Source: an uncultured Bacteroidales bacterium (GTDB lineage Bacteria > Bacteroidota > Bacteroidia > Bacteroidales > UBA932). From it: DNA of 64,000 bases. Shown here one piece after another: positions 42,374 through 51,148 of this stretch. The stretch lies in contig CALBPX010000074.1 in the NCBI GenBank assembly GCA_937899055.1, positions 6,559 through 70,558 of the forward strand. The letters are read 5' to 3'. The notes beneath the pieces were generated by a model. It was not told where the DNA came from and did not search any database. It saw only the letters and a program-made list of their open reading frames with translations. The position numbers and the translations under genes are program-made. Numbering within the stretch: the first letter of the stretch is position 1; every line of letters starts with the position of its first letter.

Positions 42374-43746
42374 CCGAGCCTCTTGAGCTGAACGGTGAAG
42401 TGGCGCATCAGGGGTGCTTCCCATTCTATGGCCACTCCGCGGGTTATGCTGTTGCGGCGGTCGTAAACATTCTTTAGGGCAGCGGCTATGACCTTCATGT
42501 GGTTGTCGGTATATACCCTTCTGGGGATGGCCAGCCTCAGCAGGTCCAGGCCTCCGAAGCGGTTCTCCCTTGTAACAGGGTCTCTGTCTGCCAGCATGTA
42601 ACCGATTTCACAGGCACGGATGCCGGCCTCAAGATAGAGTTCGCAGGTCAGAGTCTGAGCCGGAAACTCTTCCTTAGGAATTTCCGTAAGCACCTTGTCT
42701 GCATCTACAAATATGGCATGTCCGCCGGCCGGCCTCTGGTAAGGAATTCCATATCCGTCCAGCAGGCTTGCCAGATACTGAACCTGACGGATTCTGGTGT
42801 CGAGCATGTCAAACTCAGTGTTTTCCATAAGGCCCTGCGCCAAAGCGTTCAGGTCTCTGCCGTTCATACCTCCGTAAGTTACATAACCTTCAAACGGAAT
42901 GCAATACAGCTTTGCTCCCTCAAACCATTCCTTGCGGTTGGTTGCTATGAATCCGCCCATGTTCACAAGACCGTCTTTCTTTGCCGACATGGTCATGGCG
43001 TCGGCCTCGGAGTACATTTCAAGGGCTATCTCCTTTATGGTCTTGTCCTGATAGCCGTCTTCGCGGGTCTTGATGAAATAGGCGTTCTCGGCAAAGCGCG
43101 CGCTGTCAACCACTACCGGCACTCCGTATCTGTGGCAAAGAGCGCAGGTTTCCTTGATGTTCTTCATGGACACAGGCTGGCCGCCAACGGTGTTGTTTGT
43201 TACGGTCAGCACCATGAACGGCACATTGCCTTTGTTTTCTGCCAGCACTTTCTCCAGTTTTTCCAAAGATACATTGCCCTTGAAAGGCACCTCTTTCTGG
43301 GTATCCTTGGCTTCGTCTGTTGTAACGTCTATGGCCTTGGCATGGCGGCTTTCAATATGGCCCTTTGTGGTATCAAAATGGGCATTGCCCGGAACCACGT
43401 TGCCTTCCTTGACAAGATAGGAGAAGAGTACGTTTTCGGCGGCTCTACCCTGATGTGTGGGAATCACATAGTTCATCCCGAATATCTTCTTTACCACAGC
43501 CTCAAACTTGTAGAAAGAAGAGGCTCCGGCATAACTCTCGTCGCCGAGCATGAGTTCCGCCCACTGACGGTCGCTCATGGCTCCGGTTCCGCTGTCGGTG
43601 AGAAGGTCTATATAGACTTGTTCGGCCTTGAGTTGAAATACATTGTAATGAGCCTCTTCCAGCCACTTCTTCCTTTCCTCAAAAGTGGAGCGGCGCATAG
43701 GCTCAACCATTTTTATTTTCCAAGATTCTGCAAAAGGTAGTTCCAT
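42370..43746 (-). CDS. tnaA: tryptophanase
   Basis: A 458-residue PLP enzyme that splits tryptophan into indole, pyruvate and ammonia. The PLP lysine is in 'MTMSAKKDGLVNMGGF'. Residues that separate it from tyrosine phenol-lyase favour tryptophanase: the Asp in 'HFDTTKGHIE' (Thr in the lyase), 'AGIRACEIG', and the His in the C-terminal 'MRHFTVQLKRL' (Phe in the lyase). There is no TnaC-like leader; the gene sits 25 bases after ddl and overlaps prmC, so it seems to be transcribed with cell-wall genes. That is an odd home for a catabolic enzyme. Confidence 0.93.
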   Translation of the reverse strand: MELPFAESWKIKMVEPMRRSTFEERKKWLEEAHYNVFQLKAEQVYIDLLTDSGTGAMSDRQWAELMLGDESYAGASSFYKFEAVVKKIFGMNYVIPTHQGRAAENVLFSYLVKEGNVVPGNAHFDTTKGHIESRHAKAIDVTTDEAKDTQKEVPFKGNVSLEKLEKVLAENKGNVPFMVLTVTNNTVGGQPVSMKNIKETCALCHRYGVPVVVDSARFAENAYFIKTREDGYQDKTIKEIALEMYSEADAMTMSAKKDGLVNMGGFIATNRKEWFEGAKLYCIPFEGYVTYGGMNGRDLNALAQGLMENTEFDMLDTRIRQVQYLASLLDGYGIPYQRPAGGHAIFVDADKVLTEIPKEEFPAQTLTCELYLEAGIRACEIGYMLADRDPVTRENRFGGLDLLRLAIPRRVYTDNHMKVIAAALKNVYDRRNSITRGVAIEWEAPLMRHFTVQLKRLG

Positions 43747-43771
43747 ATTGTTGTTCTGATTCGTTAGTAAT

Positions 43772-44788
43772 TTATCTTTTTACAAAAGATTCTTCTATGA
43801 GGCTGGTTATAAAATCTTTGATGCCAATTCCGGCAGCCAAGAGCATTTTAGGAACCAGGCTCATTTCTGTCATGCCGGGAACTGTGTTTACCTCAAGGAA
43901 ATAAATATCTTCGTTTTCTGTTACTATGTAATCCATGCGGACTATTCCCCTGCAACCCATGTAGGAGTATATCCGTTCACTCAGATTCTGGATTTTTGCA
44001 CTCAGGGCGGGCGTTATCTCCGCCGGGCAGATTTCCTGGCTTTCTCCAAGGTACTTGGCCTGATAGTCAAAGAACTCACGGCCTGTAACTATCTCCGTTA
44101 CAGGAAGTGCGCAGATTCTTCCCTGGAATTTGTAAACGCCGCAGGTCATCTCCCTTCCGCTTATGGCCTCTTCCGCCAGGATGGTACCGCACTCACAGAA
44201 AGCATTGTCTATGGCCTGCTGGAGAGCCCCCTCATCCTTTACCTTTGTTACCCCGAAACTGCTGCCGCCTACGGTTGGCTTGACAAACATCGGAAGGCCT
44301 ACCTGACGTATGATTTCTCTCAGCGAATAAGGCCTGTTGCGGCTGATGAAAACATCGTTAGCCATCTTTACGCCGGCAAAGTCAAGGAACCTCTTGCAGG
44401 AATGTTTGTCAAAGGTTATAGCCGAAACAAAAGACGAACAGGTGGTAAAGGGAACGCCCTGCATCTCAAGATAGCCCTGCAACAGCCCGTTTTCGCCCGG
44501 AGTTCCGTGAATCATAATGAGGGCTGCGTCAAACTTTTCCTCCTTGCCCTGCTCTTGGCAGAAAAAGGAAAAACTGTTTTTATCTACAAGGCTGGCATTT
44601 TGATGCTCAAGAACTTTGGCGGGCGTGGAGGCATCGGATGAAACCACAAACCATTTTGTGCCTTCCAAAAAAACCAGACGTGGATTGAACTTGTTGCGGT
44701 CTATGTTAAGAAGTACATTCAATGCGGAATTTATACTCACTTCTCGCTCGGAGGAATCTCCTCCGCAAACCACTGCTATGTTTTTCAT
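43772..44788 (-). CDS. ddl: D-alanine--D-alanine ligase
   Basis: A 338-residue ATP-grasp enzyme that makes the D-Ala-D-Ala dipeptide of peptidoglycan. It has 'VVCGGDSSEREVSINSA' at the start, 'IHGTPGENGLLQGYLEM' in part, 'PMFVKPTVGGSSFGVTKV' (ATP-grasp), and the metal-binding 'DIYFLEVNTVPGMTEMSLVPK' in part. It lies 26 bases downstream of the PBP1A gene, which uses the pentapeptide product. Confidence 0.96.
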   Translation of the reverse strand: MKNIAVVCGGDSSEREVSINSALNVLLNIDRNKFNPRLVFLEGTKWFVVSSDASTPAKVLEHQNASLVDKNSFSFFCQEQGKEEKFDAALIMIHGTPGENGLLQGYLEMQGVPFTTCSSFVSAITFDKHSCKRFLDFAGVKMANDVFISRNRPYSLREIIRQVGLPMFVKPTVGGSSFGVTKVKDEGALQQAIDNAFCECGTILAEEAISGREMTCGVYKFQGRICALPVTEIVTGREFFDYQAKYLGESQEICPAEITPALSAKIQNLSERIYSYMGCRGIVRMDYIVTENEDIYFLEVNTVPGMTEMSLVPKMLLAAGIGIKDFITSLIEESFVKR

Positions 44789-44814
44789 CTGTTCTTGACT
44801 TTGGATATGACTTT

Positions 44815-47124
44815 TCAGTTTTCTTCTATGAAGTTGTCGTCAGGATATTCTTCGGTGGCTGTGGTATTTACGCAATCCATACTGTAGCCGCTGGGCTTTG
44901 CAAAACTATCGTTAACCGATATTCCGGTAGAAGGGTCGGCCAGAACTTTCTTCATAAAGATAGCCCATATAGGCAGGGCCACGCTTGCGCCCTGACCCTG
45001 GCCGGTCCAACGGAAATGAACCTGACGGTCTTCGGCCCCTACCCATACGCCAACCGTAAGCCTTGGCACATAGCCTATGAACCAACCGTCAGAGTTGTCG
45101 TTAGTGGTTCCGGTCTTGCCCGCAATCTCTCCACCGGTTATGTAACGCCTTACCCTGGAGCCGGTTCCGCCATCTACAACTCCCCTCATCATCTGAACCA
45201 TGGTGTAGGCCGTGTTTTCGCCTATGGCCTCTCTCTTGCGCGAAGCAAAATTGGTCAATACCCTTCCGTTCTTGTCCTCTATCCTGATAACAAACTGTGG
45301 CTCCACGAACACTCCTTTGCTGGGGAAGGTATTGTAAGCGCTTACCATCTGATACACCGGAACATCTGCGCTGCCCACACAAAGAGAATATACGGGTTCA
45401 AGATAACATTTCAGACCCATGTTGTGAGCCATGCGTACCAGAGCCTCAGGCCCGAACTGCCTCATCAGATAGGCCGACACATTGTTATTGGATGTCATGA
45501 GGCCCCATCTGAGGGTAACTGTAGCTCCGTTGCCTCCGCCTTTGGGAGTCCAGACATTGTTGCCTATGACAAAGGACTGAGGCTGATTTACGGTAACGTC
45601 GCACGGAGTGTAGCCCTCCTGCATTGCCAGAGTGTAAAGGAAAGGTTTGAAGGTACTTCCAACCTGCCTCTGGCCCTGCATAACCTGATCATACTTGAAG
45701 TAATTGTAGTTGGCTCCTCCCACATAGGCTCTCACATAGCCGGTCTCAGGCTCTATGGCCATAAGCCCCGTCCTCAGGAAAGACTTGAAGTATTTTATGG
45801 AATCGTCCGGAGTCATGGTAGTGTCTATGTAACCCTTTGAATTCCATGAAAATACTCTCATCTTTGTCTTAACATCAAAACTGGCGTCTATTTCGCTGTC
45901 GCTGAACCCTGCCTCCTTCATGTTCTTGTACCGGTCAGACCAGCGGCGGGCTCTTTTCATCAGCGATTCTATTACGTTTTCGGGTGTGCCGTCTGCAAAG
46001 GGGTAATGACGGCGGTACTTGAGGTCTTCGTTGAACTGAGGCTGGAGATATTTCAGATGCTCCACAGCAGCCTGCTCGGCATAGCGCTGCATCTTTCCGT
46101 TCAGCGGAGTATATATTTTCAGGCCGTCCTTTTCCAGTTCGTATTTGCTGCCGTCCGGCTTGAAATTCTTGTTCAGCCAACCGTACAGAGGGTTGTCGTG
46201 CCACGAGGCAGAATCCTGGCTGTATTGGTTCATGTCCGTATATTTGGACCGGACGGGCTTGTTTGCACTCATGAGCCTCTTGAGCATGTCTCTGAAATAA
46301 GGAGCCTGACCGTTTGACACGTCAACATCGCCCTTGGATGCCAGTACAATAGGAAGCTTCACTATGGAATCATACTGAGCGTCTGTCAGATAGCCGTACT
46401 TGTTCATCTGCTTGAGAACATGGTTGCGCCTCTGCAGCGACTGTTCCGGATTGCGTACGGGGTTATACTTTGTGGGCTTGTTTACCATACCCACAAGCAG
46501 GGCGGCTTCTTCTACATTGAGGTCTTTGGGCAGTTTGCCGAAGAAGGTAGAAGATGCACTCTTTATTCCGTATGCGTTTCTTCCAAAGAAGACGGCATCC
46601 AGATACATGCTCATGATTTCTTCCTTGGTATAGCTTCTTTCAAGTTTTATGGCAGTAATCCACTCCTTGAACTTTGTCAGGATGAGCTTGATTTTGCCGG
46701 CGCCCTGGTCTCTGGGGAAAAGGCTTTTTGCAAGCTGCTGGCTGAGTGTACTTCCGCCTCCGCCGCTGGCCCGGTTCCCCATGGCAATACTCTTTACGGC
46801 AACTCTGACAAGGCTCTTTCCGTCCACACCGCTGTGCTGGTAGAATCTGGCGTCTTCAGTTGCAACCAGCGCATCTTTCAGGTTCTGCGACAGCTCCTCG
46901 TAGTTGGAATATGAACGGTTCTCAATGTGGTAGGTATTCAGAAGAGTTCCGTCCTCAGCGATGATCTGGGTTGCAAGGTTGCTCTGAGGATCCTCCAATT
47001 CCTCAAAAGACGGGATATCGGCGAATATCCAAACCATAAAGAGGGTCAGGAGCACCAATATGACAGGACTGAACACGATGAGCCACAGCCACTTTACAAA
47101 ACGTTTCCTATTTTTTATTTTCAT
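44815..47124 (-). CDS. penicillin-binding protein 1A (bifunctional transglycosylase/transpeptidase)
   Basis: A 769-residue class A PBP. A cytoplasmic basic tail and a membrane anchor (residues ~12-32) come first. The GT51 domain follows with 'ATEDARFYQHSGVDGKSLVR' in part (catalytic Glu) and 'GGGSTLSQQLAKSLF', then the transpeptidase with 'GSTFKPFLYTLAM' (Ser-x-x-Lys), 'LMTSNNNVSAYLM' (SNN) and 'AGKTGTTNDNSDGW' (KTG). It polymerises and cross-links peptidoglycan. It is first in the run PBP1A-ddl-tnaA-prmC. A motif copy at 46954 encodes Ile-Ala-Glu in the pre-GT region. Confidence 0.95.
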   Translation of the reverse strand: MKIKNRKRFVKWLWLIVFSPVILVLLTLFMVWIFADIPSFEELEDPQSNLATQIIAEDGTLLNTYHIENRSYSNYEELSQNLKDALVATEDARFYQHSGVDGKSLVRVAVKSIAMGNRASGGGGSTLSQQLAKSLFPRDQGAGKIKLILTKFKEWITAIKLERSYTKEEIMSMYLDAVFFGRNAYGIKSASSTFFGKLPKDLNVEEAALLVGMVNKPTKYNPVRNPEQSLQRRNHVLKQMNKYGYLTDAQYDSIVKLPIVLASKGDVDVSNGQAPYFRDMLKRLMSANKPVRSKYTDMNQYSQDSASWHDNPLYGWLNKNFKPDGSKYELEKDGLKIYTPLNGKMQRYAEQAAVEHLKYLQPQFNEDLKYRRHYPFADGTPENVIESLMKRARRWSDRYKNMKEAGFSDSEIDASFDVKTKMRVFSWNSKGYIDTTMTPDDSIKYFKSFLRTGLMAIEPETGYVRAYVGGANYNYFKYDQVMQGQRQVGSTFKPFLYTLAMQEGYTPCDVTVNQPQSFVIGNNVWTPKGGGNGATVTLRWGLMTSNNNVSAYLMRQFGPEALVRMAHNMGLKCYLEPVYSLCVGSADVPVYQMVSAYNTFPSKGVFVEPQFVIRIEDKNGRVLTNFASRKREAIGENTAYTMVQMMRGVVDGGTGSRVRRYITGGEIAGKTGTTNDNSDGWFIGYVPRLTVGVWVGAEDRQVHFRWTGQGQGASVALPIWAIFMKKVLADPSTGISVNDSFAKPSGYSMDCVNTTATEEYPDDNFIEEN

Positions 47125-47144
47125 AATTTCATCTCTTGGAAAAA

Positions 47145-47152
47145 CAAAAATA
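47145..47152 (-). promoter_or_regulatory. Bacteroidota -7 box for the PBP1A-ddl-tnaA-prmC run
   Basis: TATTTTTG on the minus strand, 21 bases before the PBP1A ATG. There is no clear -33 element. No other good promoter was seen between the four genes. Confidence 0.4.
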
Positions 47153-47162
47153 CAAATAAAAA

Positions 47163-47195
47163 TTTGGAATAAATGGGAGTTAATGATTTACTTTG
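47163..47195 (+). promoter_or_regulatory. promoter of topA
   Basis: TTTG (47163-47166), 21 bases, then TTACTTTG (47188-47195), which has one mismatch to TAnnTTTG. The ATG follows 27 bases later. Confidence 0.5.
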
Positions 47196-47222
47196 CACCG
47201 CTTTTGAAACAAAAGGAGAAAT

Positions 47223-49592
47223 ATGGGAGAGAAATTAGTCATAGTAGAGTCTCCGGCCAAGGCCAAGACCATAGAAAAGTTCCTGGGCAAAGGATATACC
47301 GTAAAATCGAGTTTCGGTCACATCTGTGACCTGCCAAAGACTTCGCTGGGTATCGACATAGAAAACGGCTTCAAGCCAAAGTATCAGGTTCCCGCCGAAA
47401 AGAAAAAAGTTGTAAGCGAACTCAAGGCTCTGGCCGCAAAAGCCGAAACCGTATATCTTGCATCTGATGAAGACCGTGAAGGAGAGGCCATTGCATGGCA
47501 TCTCCAGCACAATCTGGGTCTGAAAGACGAAAACACTCAAAGGATTGTATTCCACGAAATTACAAAAGACGCTATATTGAACGCCGTGCAGCATCCCAGA
47601 AAGGTTGACCTCAACCTTGTAAGCGCCCAGCAGGCAAGAAGGGTATTGGACAGAATCGTAGGCTTTGAACTTTCTCCGGTACTTTGGAGGAAGGTGGGCA
47701 AAGGTCTGTCTGCCGGAAGGGTTCAGTCTGTGGCCGTAAGGCTGATTGTTGACCGCGAAAGAGAAATCCAGCAGTTCAACCCGTCGCCATATTTCAGCGT
47801 CAGGGGTCTGTTCCATCCGGTTGGGCAAAAGGGCAATGTGAACCTGAACGCCACCTTGGAAAAGAGGCCGGCAGATGTTGACAATGCTGCCTTGTTCCTC
47901 CAAAAATGCAACAGTGGATGCACCTTCAGCATATCTTCGGTTGAAGAAAAGGAAGCCGTCAGATATCCGGCTCCGCCGTTTACCACTTCGGCCCTGCAGC
48001 AGGAGGCGGCACGCAAGCTCGGGTTCTCGGTTTCGCAGACGATGAGAGTGGCCCAGAGCCTTTACGAAAACGGTCTGATTACCTACATGAGAACAGATTC
48101 CACCAACCTGTCTTCTCTGGCAATTAACACCATAAAGCAGGCTATCATAGATAATTACGGAGCACAGTATTCCAAGGTCAGACAGTTCCATACGCACAGC
48201 AAGGGAGCCCAGGAAGCCCACGAGGCCATACGTCCTACCTACGCCTCAAACAAAACCATAAACGGCACCGCTGCAGAAAAGAAACTCTATGAACTCATCT
48301 GGAAACGTGCCGTAGCCTCTCAGATGGCCGACGCCAAAGTGGAAAAGACAACCGTTTCCATTTCGGCCGACAAGTTTCAGGAAAAGTTCATCTGCGAAGG
48401 CGAAAAGATTCTCTTTGACGGGTTCCTGAAACTTTACATCGAAGGCCGTGACGACGAGCCTGAAGACGAATCTGCTGCTCAGATTCTGCCCAACCTGAAG
48501 ACGGGTCAGATTCTCCAGGCCTCCGAAATTGAAGCCGTACAGAAGTTCACCCCAAAGCCGCCACGCTATTCCGAAGCATCATTGGTAAAGAAGATGGAGG
48601 AACTCGGAATAGGAAGGCCGAGCACCTATGCCCCTACGATTACAACCATCACCAGCAAGAGGGGATATGTGGTCAAGGACTCCAGACCCGGAACAAAACG
48701 CAGCGTAATAAAACTCACCCTGAGCAATCCCACATCCAATGCCGGAGAAGGAAAAATTTCTCAGTCCACCGTTTCCGAAACCTCCGGCGCAGAAAAGAAC
48801 AAACTCTTTCCGCAGGATATGGGTACCGTTGTAACCCATTATCTTGAAGAGAATTTCGGCGATATTATGGACTACGGCTTTACGGCCAGGATAGAAGAAG
48901 ACTTTGACCGTATAGCGGAAGGCAAGCTGCCCTGGACCGAGCTCATGGCATCGTTCTACTCGCCCTTCCACAAGACTGTGGAGCAGCAGAATCAGGAACG
49001 CACTCATGTAAACAGCGAAAGGGAACTGGGAACAGATCCGAAAGACGGAAAGACCATATATGTCAGACTCGGCAAATTCGGTCCCCTGGCCCAGAAAGGA
49101 GCTTCGGACGACCCTCAGAAAATGTTTGCATCGCTGAGGAAAGACCAGTCCATAGAAACCATCACCCTGGAGGAAGCCATTAAGCTCTTTGACCTCCCAA
49201 GAGTGGTAGGAACCCTTGAAGGAAAGGAAGTTACAAGTGCCATAGGAAGGTTTGGGGCCTACATTAAATACGACGGCAAATTCTTTTCGCTCTCCAAAGG
49301 CCAGGACCCTTATACCATAAACCTGACTCAGGCAGAAGAACTCATAAAGGCAAAGGAGCTGGCGGCGGAAAAAAGCGTAATAAAGGAATTTGCCCCACAA
49401 GACATCCAGATTATCAACGGAAGGTACGGCCCATACCTCAAACATGCCGGCGGCAACTACAAGATACCGCGCGGACGGGGAGCAAAGGCCGCTTCAGACC
49501 TTACGCTGGAAGACTGCATGAACATAATCTCCAACACCGAAGCCACAAATACTAAAAAGAGCCCCGCAAAACGCAGCTCCAAAGCCAGATAA
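47223..49592 (+). CDS. topA: DNA topoisomerase I
   Basis: A 789-residue type IA topoisomerase that relaxes negative supercoils. The Toprim domain has 'LVIVESPAKAKTIEKFLG' in part and 'LASDEDREGEAIAWHL'. The active-site Tyr is in 'NGLITYMRTDSTNLS', with 'GIGRPSTYAPTI' and the C-terminal repeats 'GRYGPYLKHAGGNYKIPRG' in part. Instead of Cys4 zinc fingers it carries the Toprim-C repeat type tail common in Bacteroidota, and it ends in a basic Lys/Arg-rich stretch. The arginase-like gene follows after 11 bases. Confidence 0.96.
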   Translation: MGEKLVIVESPAKAKTIEKFLGKGYTVKSSFGHICDLPKTSLGIDIENGFKPKYQVPAEKKKVVSELKALAAKAETVYLASDEDREGEAIAWHLQHNLGLKDENTQRIVFHEITKDAILNAVQHPRKVDLNLVSAQQARRVLDRIVGFELSPVLWRKVGKGLSAGRVQSVAVRLIVDREREIQQFNPSPYFSVRGLFHPVGQKGNVNLNATLEKRPADVDNAALFLQKCNSGCTFSISSVEEKEAVRYPAPPFTTSALQQEAARKLGFSVSQTMRVAQSLYENGLITYMRTDSTNLSSLAINTIKQAIIDNYGAQYSKVRQFHTHSKGAQEAHEAIRPTYASNKTINGTAAEKKLYELIWKRAVASQMADAKVEKTTVSISADKFQEKFICEGEKILFDGFLKLYIEGRDDEPEDESAAQILPNLKTGQILQASEIEAVQKFTPKPPRYSEASLVKKMEELGIGRPSTYAPTITTITSKRGYVVKDSRPGTKRSVIKLTLSNPTSNAGEGKISQSTVSETSGAEKNKLFPQDMGTVVTHYLEENFGDIMDYGFTARIEEDFDRIAEGKLPWTELMASFYSPFHKTVEQQNQERTHVNSERELGTDPKDGKTIYVRLGKFGPLAQKGASDDPQKMFASLRKDQSIETITLEEAIKLFDLPRVVGTLEGKEVTSAIGRFGAYIKYDGKFFSLSKGQDPYTINLTQAEELIKAKELAAEKSVIKEFAPQDIQIINGRYGPYLKHAGGNYKIPRGRGAKAASDLTLEDCMNIISNTEATNTKKSPAKRSSKAR

Positions 49593-49603
49593 AAGACACC
49601 GTC

Positions 49604-50521
49604 ATGGAAAATCTGAAGGTAAAAGACGCCTACGGGGCACTCTACCCCGTCTCCAAGGGAATGGAAAAGACAACGGTCTGCACCCTTGAAGAATACATCT
49701 CAAAACCAAAGAAGCCGAAGGGGCGCAAAACCTCTCAGGAAGAGGTGGATGTGGTCTTCTGCGGAGAAGATTTTCCGGATCTGGAAACCTTGCATCTGAC
49801 AAGGAGCATGCCCAGTGCGCTGATTTCTTCCGGAAATCCCATACCTTCCGGACTGATAGAAAAAATCAGGAAGCAGAAGACATTCTCAATCATAGGAGTT
49901 CAGAAGTACCTCTTCTTTCCGGAAATGGAAACGGCGCTCAACAGCTGCGGATTTGAAACCTTACATCTTGGTTCGCTCAGAGACGACATGAGCGTTAGCG
50001 AGCCCCTGCTCAGAAACGTCAAGTATGTATTTGTTGATATGACCAGCGTAAAGCATGCAGACTATCCCTGGAGCCGGAATGTCAACCCCAACGGTTTATT
50101 TTCCAACGAGATATGCCAGATTGCCAGATATATCGGATTTTCCTGCAACCTAAAGGCCGTGTTCATTTACGGAATTCCGGCAAAGTCTGCGCCGGAGGTT
50201 TGCATCAATCTGGCAGCACAGACGGCCTGGCACATAGCAGACGCCGTGGCCAACAACATTAAGGAAGACCCCCAGACAGCCCGCCGGAAAGGAAGGCTCG
50301 GCAGCCAGTTCGAGCATAAGATTGTAGATTTTTCCACCCACGGCGATACACTTACATTCATAATGAGCGCCGCAACCGGCCGCTGGTGGATGGAAATACC
50401 TCTGATCAAGAAAAACTCAACCGAGCTAGTAGCCTGTACTGTAGCCGATTACAACACCGCCTGCGACGGTCAGGTTCCGCTGCGGTGGCTGTATTACTAC
50501 AACCGGCTGAACTCGATTTAG
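49604..50521 (+). CDS. arginase/formimidoylglutamase-fold protein, probably non-catalytic
   Basis: A 305-residue protein. The C-terminal half, 'VFVDMTSVKHADYPWSRNVNPNGL' in part then 'EICQIARYIGFSCNLKAVFIYGI' in part, aligns with the ureohydrolase segment 'SFDMDAVRQSDAPG...NPNGLYGEEACQIARYAG'. The second metal Asp is Thr here, and no GGDH-type His motif is seen, so the dimanganese site is broken. In Flavobacteriia the gene after topA is, from memory, a formimidoylglutamase; this seems to be the diverged equivalent. The function is unknown; conservation next to topA suggests a structural or binding role. Confidence 0.6.
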   Translation: MENLKVKDAYGALYPVSKGMEKTTVCTLEEYISKPKKPKGRKTSQEEVDVVFCGEDFPDLETLHLTRSMPSALISSGNPIPSGLIEKIRKQKTFSIIGVQKYLFFPEMETALNSCGFETLHLGSLRDDMSVSEPLLRNVKYVFVDMTSVKHADYPWSRNVNPNGLFSNEICQIARYIGFSCNLKAVFIYGIPAKSAPEVCINLAAQTAWHIADAVANNIKEDPQTARRKGRLGSQFEHKIVDFSTHGDTLTFIMSAATGRWWMEIPLIKKNSTELVACTVADYNTACDGQVPLRWLYYYNRLNSI

Positions 50522-50559
50522 CCTCTTAGGGCCAAAACTCCTAACATTTTTTAATATAT

Positions 50560-50591
50560 TTTGATACAAAGGTTATTTTTTTATATTTTTG
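50560..50591 (+). promoter_or_regulatory. promoter of the Lrp-type regulator
   Basis: TTTG (50560-50563), exactly 20 bases, then TATTTTTG (50584-50591). A full consensus match, 35 bases before the ATG. Confidence 0.65.
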
Positions 50592-50611
50592 TGGTGTAGG
50601 AAAGAATAACC
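50571..50611. promoter_or_regulatory. inverted repeat GGTTATT-N27-AATAACC around the lrp promoter
   Basis: GGTTATT (50571-50577) and AATAACC (50605-50611) are perfect 7-base inverted arms, 34 bases apart centre to centre. They flank the -7 box and the expected start point. Lrp/AsnC proteins commonly bind inverted half-sites at their own promoters, so this may be an autoregulatory operator. Confidence 0.4.
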
Positions 50612-50626
50612 CTAAAATCAGTCTAT

Positions 50627-51148
50627 ATGGCAAAATATCAAATCGACGAGACCGACCAGAAAATTCTGTCAGCCCTGGTCAAAAATGCCAGAACCCCATT
50701 CTTGGAAATTGCCCGTGAATGTGGAGTTTCCGGAGCGGCTATTCATCAGAGATTCAAAAAGATGGAGTCTCTTGGAATCATAACCGGATCGCGCCTGCTG
50801 GTAAAACCGGCAACTCTGGGTCTGGATGTTTGCGCTTTTGTGGAGGTAAACCTTTCTCCTGTTAACAAGTATCCGGAAGTCATAGAAGCCCTCAGAAAAA
50901 TTCCTGAGGTTGTGGAGTGTCATTTTGTAACCGGAAGACATACTCTCCTCCTGAAGATGTACTGCTTCAACCACGATCACCTTCTGGACATCCTGATCAA
51001 CACAATCCAGAACATTCCAAGTGTACAGGACACAGAAACCCTCGTATCTCTGGATCAGGCTATTGAAAGACAGGTCTGGGTAAAGGACCATCCGGAGGAA
51101 AAAGGATATCACAGAAAAGAGAAGAAAGGTTCCAGGAAAAAGAACTAA
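50627..51148 (+). CDS. Lrp/AsnC family transcriptional regulator
   Basis: A 173-residue regulator. An N-terminal winged helix ('DETDQKILSALVKNARTPFLEIA' in part, 'GVSGAAIHQRFKKMESLGII' in part) is followed by a RAM ligand-binding domain ('CAFVEVNLSP', 'VVECHFVTGRHTLLLKMYC' in part). The extreme C-terminus is a Lys-rich tail (KGYHRKEKKGSRKKN). It presumably responds to an amino acid; the target genes are unknown. Its own promoter is flanked by an inverted repeat. The last 4 bases overlap the converging ispD. Confidence 0.94.
   Translation: MAKYQIDETDQKILSALVKNARTPFLEIARECGVSGAAIHQRFKKMESLGIITGSRLLVKPATLGLDVCAFVEVNLSPVNKYPEVIEALRKIPEVVECHFVTGRHTLLLKMYCFNHDHLLDILINTIQNIPSVQDTETLVSLDQAIERQVWVKDHPEEKGYHRKEKKGSRKKN

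Noticed and set aside
42499..43740. Plus-strand open frame of 413 codons
   Set aside because: It is antisense to tnaA, whose PLP-lysine and specificity residues are intact.
49604..50521. Calling this gene an active formimidoylglutamase
   Set aside because: Metal-binding residues are missing, so only the fold is supported.
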